From Owenia fusiformis (lineage: Eukaryota; Annelida; Polychaeta; Sabellida; Oweniidae): a DNA stretch of 64,000 bases. Positions 20,733-32,541 of this stretch are shown piece by piece. Position 1 is the first letter of the stretch; every line of letters starts with the position of its first letter. The stretch is from contig CAIIXF020000007.1 in the NCBI GenBank assembly GCA_903813345.2, positions 1,309,730-1,373,729 of the forward strand, in the 5' to 3' direction. Made by a program: the position numbers and the translations under genes. Below the pieces are notes generated by a model, which saw only the letters and a program-made list of their open reading frames with translations, was not told where the DNA came from and did no database searches.

Positions 20733-23115
20733 AGGCCCGGTCACACCGCCCGGACGTTGCTGGAGCGTTCCTTGAACGTTGAAAAAATTCATCAACGCTC
20801 GTCAACGCGCACAAAATGGGGGAAAAAACAAAAACACGGGCGTTGGCTTAACGGTGCACCGCTGAAGCCGGCGTTGCTTTAGCGTTGGTTAAGCGGTTGC
20901 GAGCGGTAGCTAGCGTTTGTTTAGCGGTAATGCGAGCGTTGGTATAGCGGCGTTCTGCGCATGAGAGCGTTGCCTCGGCGGGGGTATAAATAGCAGCAGC
21001 GTTGGTTTAGCAGCATATCGCGTTTGACTACTGGGAAATTATTTCAAGTGGGAAGTGTTTAAGAGTAAAGACCTTTATTGAATTTGTAACTTTAACAAAA
21101 GTCCTTCAAGGATTAAAGAAGAAATGTTTTAAATCTAAAGTGCTTCTATCTAAAGTGCCTCCCCTCCATAAGTTTGGCAACCTTTTTTCTCCATTGAACT
21201 ACGTGTTAAAGCCTCTTTACGTTTGAATTTTTATTTACTTAACCGGCGATGAAATAACTTATAATATTGATGGAAACGTAACTTGACTTTATTTCCAATA
21301 CCTCCAAATTTTCTCAATTTTTTTCGTCAATTACAATAGGTCGAAAATTGATGATAACTTTGATGAATTTTTGAAAATCGTCATTCCCATGTAATCCAAT
21401 GGGAAATGGAGGGTTCGGGGCAAATCAGAAATCAGGATATCTTTTCAGTAAAAGATTCAGCAAAAAATATTTTCATATAGAAAATTGAATTGTCTAACTT
21501 TTTTGAACACTAAGTGTTTAGTTCATTTGATGAATATTAAAGTTACAGCGCTTCAAAGTCATTTTTGAAAAGAATTTTTCACCTCCTGTGTTATTTCAAT
21601 TGGAGAGGTTTTTTGAAAATCAATTTTGACTTTAAAGCCCTATAACTTTGTTGAACATGAAGAAACATATCAATTTTTTGTTAAATAAAGTTAGCAAATT
21701 CCATTACCTGCCTAACTCGTATTTTTTGCAAGGACTCGGATGGATGGATATTCTGTCATATGACTTGCGGCAAACCTACCATTTCCCATTGGTTAACATG
21801 GGAATGTCGATTTTCAAAAATTCATCAAATTCATCATCAATTTTCGACCTACTGTAATTGAGGAAAAAAATTGAGAAAATTTGGAGGTATTGGAATTAAA
21901 GTCAAATTACGTTTCCATCAATAGTATAAGTATTTCCATCGCAGGTTAAGTAAATAAAAATTCAAAGGTAAAGAGGCTTTAACACGTAATTCAATGGCGG
22001 AAAAAGGTTGCCAAACTTATGGAGGGGAGTGTAATATGACATTAAGAATGAATAACATTTCAATTTTCTTTGATAATCTCTCATATCATTTCAAACAAAC
22101 ATATCACAATTTAATCGTTGCATTTCCATTACTTGGAACCGATTTACGTTCAAATTGCTTTAACAATGTCAAATAACAATTACAGCAAAGTAATAATCAT
22201 GACGCATGACAAATTTTTGCATTGCTGTGCGCGCATCAACTTTTTGTATAATACCATGACCATAATACCATGAGTGCAACATTTTACAAGCTGCGCAGAA
22301 AATTCACAGATAATTTATTGAATTGCTTGACGTGAAAACATTAGGTATATACTATATTTGAATAAAGGTCTTAGTAAAAGTATATTTGTATTAACATTTA
22401 ATGAAAAACAAAAATCGCATAATTCACCTTTTTAAAATCCAAAATCACAAACTTTGAGCGCTTAATTTAGGAATTTACAATGCAAAAAATTGAAATGCCA
22501 GACATGAATATATATCAAATGTAAAATGCACAAGCGTCTCCACAGTGTTCTACACAGTGGTGCATTTCTCCACGTATTTATAGCCAAATTCTGGTCCCGC
22601 TCCGACACCTCTATACCAACGCCAAAGCAAAGTTCATCGCCGCCATGGAACGCTGCGACAACGTCCGACACCGTTCCAACAACCCCATGTACGCTGATAA
22701 AACGCTAACAACCGCTCCACCGACGTTTGTGCAACGTTTAATTGCCGCCCTGGCAACGCTGGCGAAGCAGCGGTGGCCCAGCGTTTAAGATTTCTGCGTT
22801 GGTCTAGCGGATTCAAGCGTCCACGAACTTGCGTCTAGCGGTGCCAAACTTTGACTGGGCGTTGGTGGAGCGGTGATAAACTTTGCCAGGGCGTAAAATT
22901 GTCCCTTTTTCAACGCTCGCAATATTTTGAGCAGCTCAAAACTTTTGGAGCGTTAGGATGGCCACTCGAGAAACATCCGCGTTGGCCGAGCGTTTACAGC
23001 GTTGCTTTAACGGATGCCAACTTTTGTTAAACGGTGGTGAACGTTTACGAGCGTTGATGATTTTTTCAACGTTCAAGGAACGCTCCAGCAACGTTTAGGC
23101 GGTGTGACCGGGCCT
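20733..23115. mobile_element. PIF/Harbinger-like non-autonomous element, TTA duplication
   Basis: The termini are AGGCCCGGTCACACCGCC and GGCGGTGTGACCGGGCCT, flanked by TTA at 20730-20732 and 23116-23118. The inverted similarity continues inward for about 80 bases (GTTGCTGGAGCGTTCCTTGA). Both ends hold dense AGCGTT/AACGCT words to about 21010 and from about 22560. The centre contains a second inverted-repeat element at 21165-22029. No transposase is seen. The family resembles 1271-2675 in design (TWA duplication, GC-rich palindromic ends) but not in terminal sequence. Confidence 0.75.
21165..22029. mobile_element. Nested inverted-repeat element
   Basis: The ends are complementary over several hundred bases. 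The left starts near CTCCCCTCCATAAGTTTGGC and the right ends in GCCAAACTTATGGAGGGGAG. Arms include AATGGGAAATG, AGGTCGAAAATTGATG and AAATTTTCTCAATTTTTT words at mirrored positions. It lies wholly inside the Harbinger-like element and is non-coding. A solo end of the same family sits near 1100-1127. Confidence 0.65.
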
Positions 23116-23118
23116 TTA

Positions 23119-24668
23119 GGCATTTAAAGGCACTACGTTACCCAATATTATCAAAATGTGATATGTGAAACTTTTTATTTCAAAAAGTGATTTTTGAAAG
23201 ACCTTTTTGTTCGAAAAGTCATGAATATGTTTTAAGCTCAATTTTAAAGGTAACACATCTTTTGATAAGCGATAACTCACACCAACGCATAGCTTTCATT
23301 TTCACGTTTTTTTCGGTGGAATTAGAAAATTGGTTGATAAAAAAGTGAGATATGAACTCATCCATGCATGAAAATAGTAATATCAAATTTAAACCATTAT
23401 ACATTCCTCTTTTCTACTGCTTAGACGATCAACTTTGGTTCATTTCGAACTTTTGGCATACATTACTAGTATTTAAAAAATATTCACATAGAAAAAATTA
23501 TATTATATATAATAAAATACATGTAATGTTTCTTTATTCTATTTACGCGATGGTGTTTTGCACTGTTAAGTGAAACCTTTAGTGTTTAAAAATATTTGAG
23601 AAATAAAAAGCTGACATTTTAATTTTTTCAAAAATCTATAAACTATAGAATACCTCTTCAAGTCATGAACAATAGTAAATAACCAAAAACATATTTTCAA
23701 ACTTTACATGGGGCCTTTAAGGTGTAATTCGTGGACTTAAAGCATGTAAAGGGAATTCTTTTTTATGGGTGGTTATCTTGTTAAATGGGATATATATGCA
23801 ATCCCTCCTTTCCTATAGAGTAGGCGGTACATAGATAAGACTGGACGATTCATTTTATGTGTCAGGCCTTGAAAAAAACATGATTTATTTTCTTTGATGC
23901 ATTGAAAAATCGCTAATTAAGTAAATGAGTTTGAGTGATCTTTGGTTTTCACTTTGGACTTCACATGGTCTCTCCATGCATTTAAGATTACTTTAACTAT
24001 CAATATGTTACTATAATTTCGTTCAAAGGGTATCTATAAGTTCTTGGTTCTGAAGATGATTTCCGATTCACCCTTGGAAATAGATAAACTCCGTGAATAC
24101 ATTTCTTCTTCTTATCTCTACAACCGAATTAACTCAGGCTTTTTGTTATTTATTTTTGAGCTCTTGAAGTGAACCATAATTCATGATCATGTCAGTAAGT
24201 TCCACCAGATTGAATACGTTAAGTCTTTACATCTGAGAAATACATTCCCTAGTGTATCCCCTATGACCATAATTAAATAGTAGAAATACTGATTACTTCC
24301 TAAGTTCCTACCCCAACCATGTAATTCGAATATCAATCAATCAATTGTAAAGACTATGGTCTCCACAATATAACGGTAGAAAAAGACATAGTAAATCAAA
24401 CGTCACTATCAATTCAGACCTCCCAAGGGGTTGGTAGATTTTAAAACGATCCAAGAAAGATAGAACAAATCATAGGTAAAATTGATATGCAGAATCTTAA
24501 AGGAGAATCTAAAATATTTCTTGGTATCAATATTCCAGAGGCAATGAAAGACCCATCTGATTACGGGATGACTAAATCCTGTGACGATACTTATGACATC
24601 TGGAATGATAAAGAAACTACTATAGTAGGCAATACATCTTATGAAATGTTTAAAAAACAATTACAAAC
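23119..24668. other. No gene seen
   Basis: AT-rich non-coding sequence. If the candidate exon at 24669-24986 is real, this is the start of its intron. Confidence 0.35.
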
Positions 24669-24986
24669 CTTTTTATCGTCAGTTGGATTTTTTCCAGTGA
24701 AAAATTTGACACTTTTGTCCTTTATGCTTTTCACATTTAATATTGATCCACTTTTGTTTTTCACTGATCCACTGTTTGTGATGTGTAGGTCTGCATGTTC
24801 GTTGACAAGAACAGTATCGGTATCGTCGACTATCGGAACATCAACTTCAATATCATCGGGGTTCGCACCTAGTTGATAATATTTGCCGCTTCTCCGCCGT
24901 GTGTCTTCAGCAAAGGGACTCACGACATTGCTAAGACGCCGCTTCACCTTTGCCTGCATTGATTCTCTCTCTTCCAGCTCCTGCAT
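24669..24986 (-). CDS. Candidate first coding exon, charged N-terminus
   Basis: On the minus strand an ATG at 24986 opens exactly 106 codons to a plausible donor (AAAAG|GTTTGT) at 24669/24668, in phase 0. A splice-acceptor-like TTTTCTATAACAG ends at 24995, eight bases before the ATG. The peptide starts as a charged helix (MQELEERESMQAKVKRRLS). It continues with SGKYYQLG, an acidic patch (DDIEVDVPIVDDTD) and a Ser/Lys-rich end. Base composition is less AT-rich than the surroundings, as expected for a host exon. I do not recognise the protein. Like 14966-15235 it begins with Met and ends in phase 0 after Lys, so the two could be alternative first exons of one gene. Confidence 0.5.
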
Positions 24987-24994
24987 TTTTCTTT

Positions 24995-25793
24995 CTGTTA
25001 TAGAAAACCTTTAATATCTCTTTAAATATTTATTCCGTAACTTTATTCCAGGCTTGAGCGTTACCAATCTTGTGATATACTACCTGCCTTGATCTGAGAA
25101 TATCGTGTGTTAGTCTTAACTAAATATTAAGTGTCTTGCAGAAGAAAAGTCTTGCGGTAGGGTAGCGATAAGTAAAAAAGAATATCCATGAACGTAGATC
25201 CGCCAGTTAAAGAACTAATCATTCTTTGCTCGCCAGACCAGACTTTGCATGTGAGTTGTACTTATCGCCTTGAGAGCAAACTCAAAACAAAACATCTACT
25301 GTCTTCAAATTATACACTATAGTTGCGCAAAATCTGTTTTCCTAAACTTAGTTACGTATGTCATTTGTGGAATGAGAAACCATTTGCTAGCATAAATTGG
25401 CCAATTATTATCATCACCGAGCGCCAATCAAAGTAATAATTATGTTACCAGAATAACAGATTTCTGTTTAGCTCAAATGTGTTAGTTTCTGTGGTTGAGA
25501 TCTAACATCTGTGAACAAGATACTTAACATCGTGTGATGCAATCTTTAGAGATTTTTAAAGGGCGTCCAAGCTAACTACGGTACATTTGAAACGCCGTGT
25601 AGATATTGGATCATTTCAAAACGGGTGTTAACGACTTCGCAACTGCAATTGATTTATATTTCAAGCCTTGCATTTTTACACATGTTGTCACTTATGTATT
25701 GTTACATCATACTGAGTTTTTTCTCTGCAACCCTAGAACTGATAATGCAATTGGTTCAGATCCAAATGGAACTGAAAACACACCATTACCCTA
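24995..25793. other. No gene seen
   Basis: Non-coding sequence upstream of the candidate exon. A promoter or 5' untranslated exon could be here, but I cannot point to one. Confidence 0.3.
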
Positions 25794-26591
25794 CTATCAC
25801 ACCAAACTAGTTCTCACTGCGTTCTCGAAAACGGGCTTCAACTGTATACGAACGGACTGGACCTACTAAGAACCGTTTGGGATCTATTTACAAACTTCAT
25901 CGCACGTACTCGAACGGGTAGGTCCTCTAGAACTTAGACAATGCTCAAAATGTTATCGTGGTCGTCACGTTCTACAATTAGAACGAGTGACAACGTACTA
26001 ACGACGAGCTGGACGTACTACGAACGGAACCGTCGTACTTCAATCCTACTAGGGACGTTTTAACAACGAGTTGAACTGTCTGCGGACGTGTTGAGAACAA
26101 GGTAGAACTAATTGCAAACGGGTTTAAACTGATTAAGAACGTATTTATCACTGCTTATGAACGAGTTAGCAAAAATATAGCTATCACACCAAACAAGTTG
26201 CCACTGCGTTCTTCAAAACTGGTCTTAAACTGTGTGCGAACGGAATGAACGTAGCTGCAACTTTCTAAGGTCTATTTACGAACTTTATGAACGTTCTCAG
26301 ACGGGAATGTGATTTTAGAATTTTGAATCGATTCAAAATTCGATGACGACCATACCGTTCTGTAATCAGGTCATGTTGACCTTCTAGACTAAGGGACGCG
26401 TTCTGCCACGTTGCACTCCGACGTGGTGCGACCTGAACGAACTGCGAACGAGATGGACGTATTGAAGACTGTTTAAGAACGAAGAAGCTAATTATTTCAG
26501 ACATATTTCCCGACCACAGCCAGATTGAGCCCGTTTGACGACGTTTTCGTAGGACTGGCAAGAACGGGTAAGAACTAGTTTGGTGTGATAG
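25794..26591. mobile_element. Inverted-repeat element with duplicated left end
   Basis: The 21-bp perfect inverted ends start CTATCACACCAAACTAGTTC at 25794 and finish with the complement at 26591. A second left-type end (CTATCACACCAAACAAGTTG, then CCACTGCGTTCT) occurs at about 26179. The structure could therefore be one element of 798 bp or an inner one of about 412 bp. The interior repeats GAACG/AACGAG words at about 20-30-base spacing. It is non-coding, and no target duplication is visible because the retrotransposon begins right at its edge. Confidence 0.6.
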
Positions 26592-27631
26592 GGGGGTTAG
26601 ATATCCATACCCAAAAATTAATGAATTCTTGTAAATACCAGTTTCCTGAAACTGTAAATTCCAATTTGAAATCAAGAAAACACAATGATATGGTTATTGG
26701 GTGTGCAAATGTAAGGAGCTTGCCTCATAATTTTTCAAAATTTACCAATTTAAATATTTTGACTGATAATCAATTTGACATATTTGGTGTTACTGAAACT
26801 TGGCTTAAAGAGAGCAATGAATCAGATTTCAACATACACGGATTTAACTCTGAATTTATTTCTAGAACTGCAAGAACAGGTGGTGGAGTTGGTATTTATA
26901 TTAAGAAAAATATTGTATATAAAACAAGAGATGATTTGATTATAAGAAATGATTATGATATGCAGGCAATAACTATTGAAATTAATAAGGAGAATGATAG
27001 AAATACTTTAATAACAGTTGTTTACAAACCTCCTGATGTCGATCTTGAAATATTTAATCGCGAATTAAGCCAATTTTTAGGAATACTTTCACAAGAAAAC
27101 AAAGATATTTTTCTTATGGGTGATTTTAATATCAATTTACTTAACACAGATCATGCAGGAACGGACAATTTTTTGAACACTTTGTATTCCTTTAACCTTT
27201 ATCCGACCATTTATAGACCTACTCGAGTAACATCAACAACAGCCACACTTATAGATAATATTTTTACAAACTCATTAAACATTAACAAATCTGGAATTAT
27301 AATGACTGATATTTCAGATCATTTTCCTATTTTTGCAGTAACAGATTTGCCACTTAATTTACAAATTACAGAAAAAATTCATTTTCGTTTAATGAAAAAA
27401 CAAAATCATGATGACTTTAAATCAAAGATAGAAAACATTAATTTTGATGATGTATTAAAGTGTACAGATGTGAACATTGGGTATGACCTATTTATTCAGA
27501 AAATTTTGATAGTTTACAATGAATGCTTCCCATATATGAATAGAAATATGACATATAGATTTAACAATAAAAAACCATGGCTAACTGAAGGTATAATTAC
27601 ATCAATTAAACAAAAAAAAAACTCTATGTAA
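26585..27631 (+). CDS. Non-LTR retrotransposon endonuclease portion
   Basis: This 348-codon open frame holds an EEP-type endonuclease that would nick the target for primed reverse transcription. Visible signatures are CANVRSL near the start, FGVTETWL, TGGGVGIYIKK, LMGDFNINLL (catalytic Asp/Asn), RVTSTTATLIDNIF and ISDHFPI (catalytic Asp-His). After the domain the frame ends early, at 27629-27631, just past an A10 run where the downstream linker continues in another frame. The annotated Met at 26585 overlaps the neighbouring element, so the true start is uncertain and the element is probably 5'-truncated. Confidence 0.85.
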   Translation: MIGGLDIHTQKLMNSCKYQFPETVNSNLKSRKHNDMVIGCANVRSLPHNFSKFTNLNILTDNQFDIFGVTETWLKESNESDFNIHGFNSEFISRTARTGGGVGIYIKKNIVYKTRDDLIIRNDYDMQAITIEINKENDRNTLITVVYKPPDVDLEIFNRELSQFLGILSQENKDIFLMGDFNINLLNTDHAGTDNFLNTLYSFNLYPTIYRPTRVTSTTATLIDNIFTNSLNINKSGIIMTDISDHFPIFAVTDLPLNLQITEKIHFRLMKKQNHDDFKSKIENINFDDVLKCTDVNIGYDLFIQKILIVYNECFPYMNRNMTYRFNNKKPWLTEGIITSIKQKKNSM

Positions 27632-29852
27632 AATCTATTAAGCATCCAACTTCAGCAAAAATCAATGAATATAAATCTTTTAAACGCATTTTAAGGCAAG
27701 TAATACGAAATTCGGAAAGACTTTACTATAAACGCAAGTTCAACAGTTGTTCGGGTAATCTAAAGGAAACATGGAAAAACATTAATGAAATTCTTAACAG
27801 AGACAAACGTTCAAATCTGACAAACAAGGAATTTATTTATGATAATAAGCTGATTAAAGACCATAAACAAATTGCTAATCTTTTTAATGATTATTTTACC
27901 GAAGTAGGACCTAATCTTGCAAATAATATAAAAAATGCTAATTTTTCCCCAAAATATTACTTAAGCAAATTGACAGATTCATTCAATCAAAGTATATTTT
28001 TAAGACGCGTAACAGATAAAGAAGTCAAAAAATTATTGATAATTTAAAAGATTCAGCAGCAGGGTATGACGAAATTAAACCAATAACAGTTAAGAATTCA
28101 AATGACATATTCACTCCTCCTTTGCTCCATTTGACCAATTTATCTCTCTCGACTGGTGTCTTTCCAGATCAATTGAAAATAGCCAAAATTATTCCAATCT
28201 TCAAAAAGAATGATCAAAGATACTTTAGTAATTATAGGCCGATATCACTTTTATCAGTTTTTTCTAAAATATTTGAGAAAATTATGTATAATAGAGTTGT
28301 TGAGTTCGTTGAAAAATTCAAAATAATCTGTATCAATCAATTCGGATTTCGAAGGAATCGATCTACTTGTTTAGCTATTTTAACTTTCCTAGAAAACCTA
28401 AGGAAAGCTATGGAGAATAAACATTACAGTTTAGGGATCTTTTTGGATTTAAGTAAAGCCTTTGATACGGTTAACCATGATATTCTACTTACTAAATTAA
28501 ATTTTTACGGCTTCCAGGGTAAATCCTTGGATTGGTTCAAAAGTTATCTTAGTAACAGAAAGCAAACTACTTTTTTTGAACATGAATACTCGGATATGAA
28601 AACAATACAATGTGGTGTCCCTCAGGGATCCATTTTAGGCCCCGTACTTTTCATCCTTTACATAAATGACCTAATCTCTACTAGCAATTTATTCAAATAT
28701 GTAATTTTTGCTGATGATACAAATATTCTTTGCTCTGACAAAAATATTTATTCCTTAATTGATATAGTGAATAATGAATTAAAAACTGTAGATGATTGGT
28801 TCTGTGCTAATAAACTCTCATTGAACATTGATAAAACCAACTTTATGGTCTTTACAACTTCACAAAATAGGGTACCAGATAATATTTCAATCAAAATTAG
28901 AGACTCTTACATTATTCGTGTTTTTTCAACAAATTTTCTTGGCGTTATAATTGACCAAAATTTAAATTGGAAAGAACATATTCGAAAAATTGCACTAAAA
29001 ATTTCAAAAACCATAGGTACTCTATTTCGAATAAAACATAAACTCAGTATCAAATCATTATTAAATATCTATTACTCACTTATTTATTCACACCTACAAT
29101 ATTGCATCCCAGCTTGGGGTGGGACAGGAAAAACACATATTGATATCTTATTGAAGCTGCAGAAAAGATTTGCCCGCTTAGTTACTAATAGTGAATATAA
29201 TAAAGCACCATCATCACCTTTATTTCAACAACTAAATATACTGAAAATAAATGATATTTATAAACTCAATGTTCTTATCTTTACTTACAAATGCATCAAA
29301 CGTCCATACAATTTTCCGAATGACTTATTTTGCAATTATTTTCAAGCAAATCAGCAGGTACACGACCACAATACAAGACAGACTGACAATCTTCATATTT
29401 CCAAATTTAGAACCAACTATGGCAAACGAAGTATTAAAACTCAAGGGGGAATAATCTGGAATTCAACTCCAGATGTTATCAAAAATTCAAAAACCATTTT
29501 TATTTTTAAGCGAGCCTTCAAAAGACATGTAATTAGTCTCTATGATTAGTACCCTGTACAAATTTTTAACAGATGCACCTTTTTCCATTTAGCTATTCTA
29601 CATCATTAAAATGTTTTATTACATCTTTTATAATGTACATCATTTTTATTTTTATTTGTTTCCCAGTTTGGCTTACATAATTTATACTTTGAGACACTTT
29701 GTAACATCAATAATAAATGTAACTAACAATATGCCATTTTTAAATATTTTAGCTTGTGATAAGACATACACCCACTAGGGTGTCATTATCACTTATATGT
29801 ATATATGTTTATATGATTTTAATAAATAAAAAAAATAAAAATAAAAAACTTT
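26592..29852 (+). mobile_element. Non-LTR retrotransposon (CR1/L2/Jockey group), 5'-truncated
   Basis: An apurinic endonuclease domain is followed by a reverse transcriptase, a 3' untranslated region and an A-rich tail (AATAAATAAAAAAAATAAAA near 29820-29850). No ORF1 or RNase H domain is seen. The coding region is continuous except for two frame shifts in A-rich runs at 27612-27621 and about 28026-28034, so it is a recent but probably dead copy. Clade assignment beyond the CR1/L2/Jockey group is not possible by eye. Confidence 0.9.
28122..29549 (+). CDS. Non-LTR retrotransposon reverse transcriptase portion
   Basis: This 475-codon frame carries the reverse transcriptase: FSNYRPISLL (about 35), FGFRRNRST (74), FLDLSKAFD (107), GVPQGSILGPVLF (165) and the catalytic FADDTN (196-201). 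A C-terminal region including YSHLQYCIPAWGG and a basic end follow. The frame is open further upstream to about 28035, where a second shift in an A-rich run separates it from the linker. Met at 28122 is just the first internal Met. It would copy the element's RNA into DNA at the nicked target. Confidence 0.9.
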   Translation: MLHLTNLSLSTGVFPDQLKIAKIIPIFKKNDQRYFSNYRPISLLSVFSKIFEKIMYNRVVEFVEKFKIICINQFGFRRNRSTCLAILTFLENLRKAMENKHYSLGIFLDLSKAFDTVNHDILLTKLNFYGFQGKSLDWFKSYLSNRKQTTFFEHEYSDMKTIQCGVPQGSILGPVLFILYINDLISTSNLFKYVIFADDTNILCSDKNIYSLIDIVNNELKTVDDWFCANKLSLNIDKTNFMVFTTSQNRVPDNISIKIRDSYIIRVFSTNFLGVIIDQNLNWKEHIRKIALKISKTIGTLFRIKHKLSIKSLLNIYYSLIYSHLQYCIPAWGGTGKTHIDILLKLQKRFARLVTNSEYNKAPSSPLFQQLNILKINDIYKLNVLIFTYKCIKRPYNFPNDLFCNYFQANQQVHDHNTRQTDNLHISKFRTNYGKRSIKTQGGIIWNSTPDVIKNSKTIFIFKRAFKRHVISLYD

Positions 29853-32400
29853 CTTGACATACGCGCTAACTCACAAAAAAATAGTTTGAAAGGGTTATAT
29901 TTGGGAGAATAGACCAAATTGTTCTATAAATGGTTAATATGCACTACCCCAAATACTGTTAGATATGAACAATAACGTCATTAATGTAATCGGACTATCT
30001 TTAACTTTATTGAGTAAAATGATGCATCTAACAAAGTACTTTCATTTCATATAAGCTAAACCTTAAACGCACCATTAACCAATCTATGACAAACGTCCTG
30101 TGTCCCAAGAGGTTTGACATTTTGCACGCTCATTTTCAATTTCCCAATGCCCTTCCGACTTAGTTATTGTCACTCCCATTGCTCTATGAATTATATAATT
30201 ACATGAGCTTTAAGAGAATTTATATGCCACATAATCCACCATAACCATGAGGTCGTGGGTTCGAGACGCGTGAACCTCTTGCGTTTATTCATCTATATCT
30301 CGTAGTTATCGTCTACTGTCATTTTGATAAGTATTTTACAGGTTACACGCGATTATATTGTTTGGAGTAGAGAAGTAAACATGCAGTCTACTAGAATGGA
30401 CCGGTGTGAAAGAAATTATGGTCCCTTAATTGGGGATTATGGTCCCCTTTCCTTACGGCACTAACTGGCCCTGACTGTGTATAAATAATAAGGACAATAA
30501 TTGTAATTAGGTCACCATATAAATCAATAGAGAGTAGGACTAAAATTTAATAGGACCACCAACCCCTTTACACCTGGCTTTCCAGAATCTACTTTCGGTG
30601 TAGAATAGCATAATTGTCAAAATGTTTAAACATGTTTAAATAATTAAGCATTGTTTGCAATTTTGTTTTCTAAAATTAAAATACAAAATAAGTTAATTAA
30701 TAATAAGTTAATGCTATTTTAGGATAAAAAAATGTCACACTAATTTTTCATGGGTCTTAAATTTTATAATTGTCAAATATACAGTCTTTTTCGAGGGGTA
30801 TATTCATTGGGCTAAATTCATATGATTCTCCTTGAATATGTCTCTGCAGCATCATGGATTCTGCCGATTTCTGTTGCCCTTTGTAACCCAGGAAACACTT
30901 CGTAATTTACAATAAATTGTATGTTGACGTCAAAAGAACAAACATTGAAATTTTTTATCTGAAAATGCATCATATTGATTGGTATAGAAACCCGAAAGTA
31001 AGCAAGGAAATCGTACTTTCTATTATGGCGTCACAAACTAGACCCGCTTTGTAATGTTTTATCATTACGTCACCATAGAAAATAATACTTAGGGAAGTTT
31101 ATAGCAACCAAAATTAGTTTGATATCACACAAACTAGAGGTACGGAATGGCAAGCGTATGTCGTATGCGGTTAAGTACGTGCAGAGTGGCTACTTTAGGG
31201 CTATGTCGACCGGGAAGAAAAACATCTCTGATGATAAGTTAACAGATATGGTTAGAGAAAATACAGTACCAATTGTATGGAAAAGGTGTCTGATGAACAA
31301 GTCATCCCCAATGACCACGAACCGATGCAGAATATTGCGGATAGTAGGGTGCCAACCAAAGCAGAGACGGGATGCAAGACCTCGTTTAGGTTTGGATAGA
31401 TGAACTGAAGCAATTCAAAGAGGATATAAGAAATTATAAAATAGTCCTTCGAGACATTAGAGGAATGGGTGTCGGATAATTTTATCGCAGATTCGCAGGT
31501 AACCTAATTTAAAACACAAAATGCTCTCTAAATGAGCAGATTAGTCATTCAATATATGGAATATTTGGCACTTTGGAGCTCATTCGAGAATAAATAAACG
31601 TGATTTTGACCACACGCATTCAGTCTACATGTCTGAGCAGCGCCAACCACTCATTCGATTATATATGAAACGTCAAGTAACAAGGAAGAATTCAGATTCT
31701 TACTGCCATAGTTCGTGCATATGGAAGTTAGCGGAATAAGGGACTGTGTCGATTCTTTGGAAATGGCTTCCTTTAAAGGCATTGTTCTCCATGGGAATGT
31801 TATTCATGAAAGAATGTTTACTTCTCACGAATCTGCCGCACATATACCAGGTCAATATCTTTGAACAATTCATCTCACTTCCCACCTCCATAACTCCGCC
31901 CTACACCTCCATTCCCGGAATCCAACCAACACTCAACAACATTGCTCCACACTTCTTCCACGATTAAGAATCTTGTAAATTATATCTATCTACGGAGCAT
32001 TGTGGGTAGAGGAGTTGTCTTTTGACTGAATGAATACTATTGCGTTATTCTTAATTGTTTAAATAGATTCAAGAGTCTCAATGAAATTAAAAGATTGGTG
32101 GCTGCTTAACTCCTTTCCTTTTGGACGTATATATTTATTTAGGCTTTCACAATGGAAAATGCAGCATCTTGTTTGAATAGGAATGCTCAGCTATTTCTAT
32201 AAATATTGTACATCCTGACATCAATGATCGAGGAGAATTGTATTATTATTGGACGAGTAACACAATTTTCTTCCGACTTGATTGAAAGTGGTATGTGTAA
32301 CCAATTGGCTGTGATTTCCTCAAACAAGTAAATGAAAGGCCAGCTGGGGCCTTGTCTATCGAACCTCCGACTTAAGTCAAACGGTTTCAAATATATAGAG
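29853..32400. other. No supported gene
   Basis: AT-rich sequence. A GC-richer patch at about 31110-31460 has broken, coding-like frames but no recognisable protein. Confidence 0.35.
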
Positions 32401-32541
32401 ATTATCCTATATGAGGTTCAGGATATTGGGATTATCCCGAGGCAAATATAATATATTTGCCCGAGGGCCGCAGGTCCCGAGGGAAATATATTATATTGGC
32501 CAAGGGATAATCCCAATATCCTGAACCGACTATAGGATAAT
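32401..32541. repeat. 141-bp palindromic MITE
   Basis: The arms read ATTATCCTATA, then GGTTCAGGATATTGGGATTA, then ATATAATATATTT toward the centre, with the complementary arm ending at 32541. The centre is a short GC-rich GAGGGCCGCAGGTCCC. Confidence 0.75.

Noticed and set aside
30235-30290. B-box-like GGTTCGAGACG suggesting a SINE head
   Set aside because: There is no A box at the right distance, no tail and no second copy in the window.
31119-31460. GC-richer, coding-like patch with several broken frames
   Set aside because: No single frame is open and I cannot identify a family. It may be a decayed retroelement fragment, but support is too thin.
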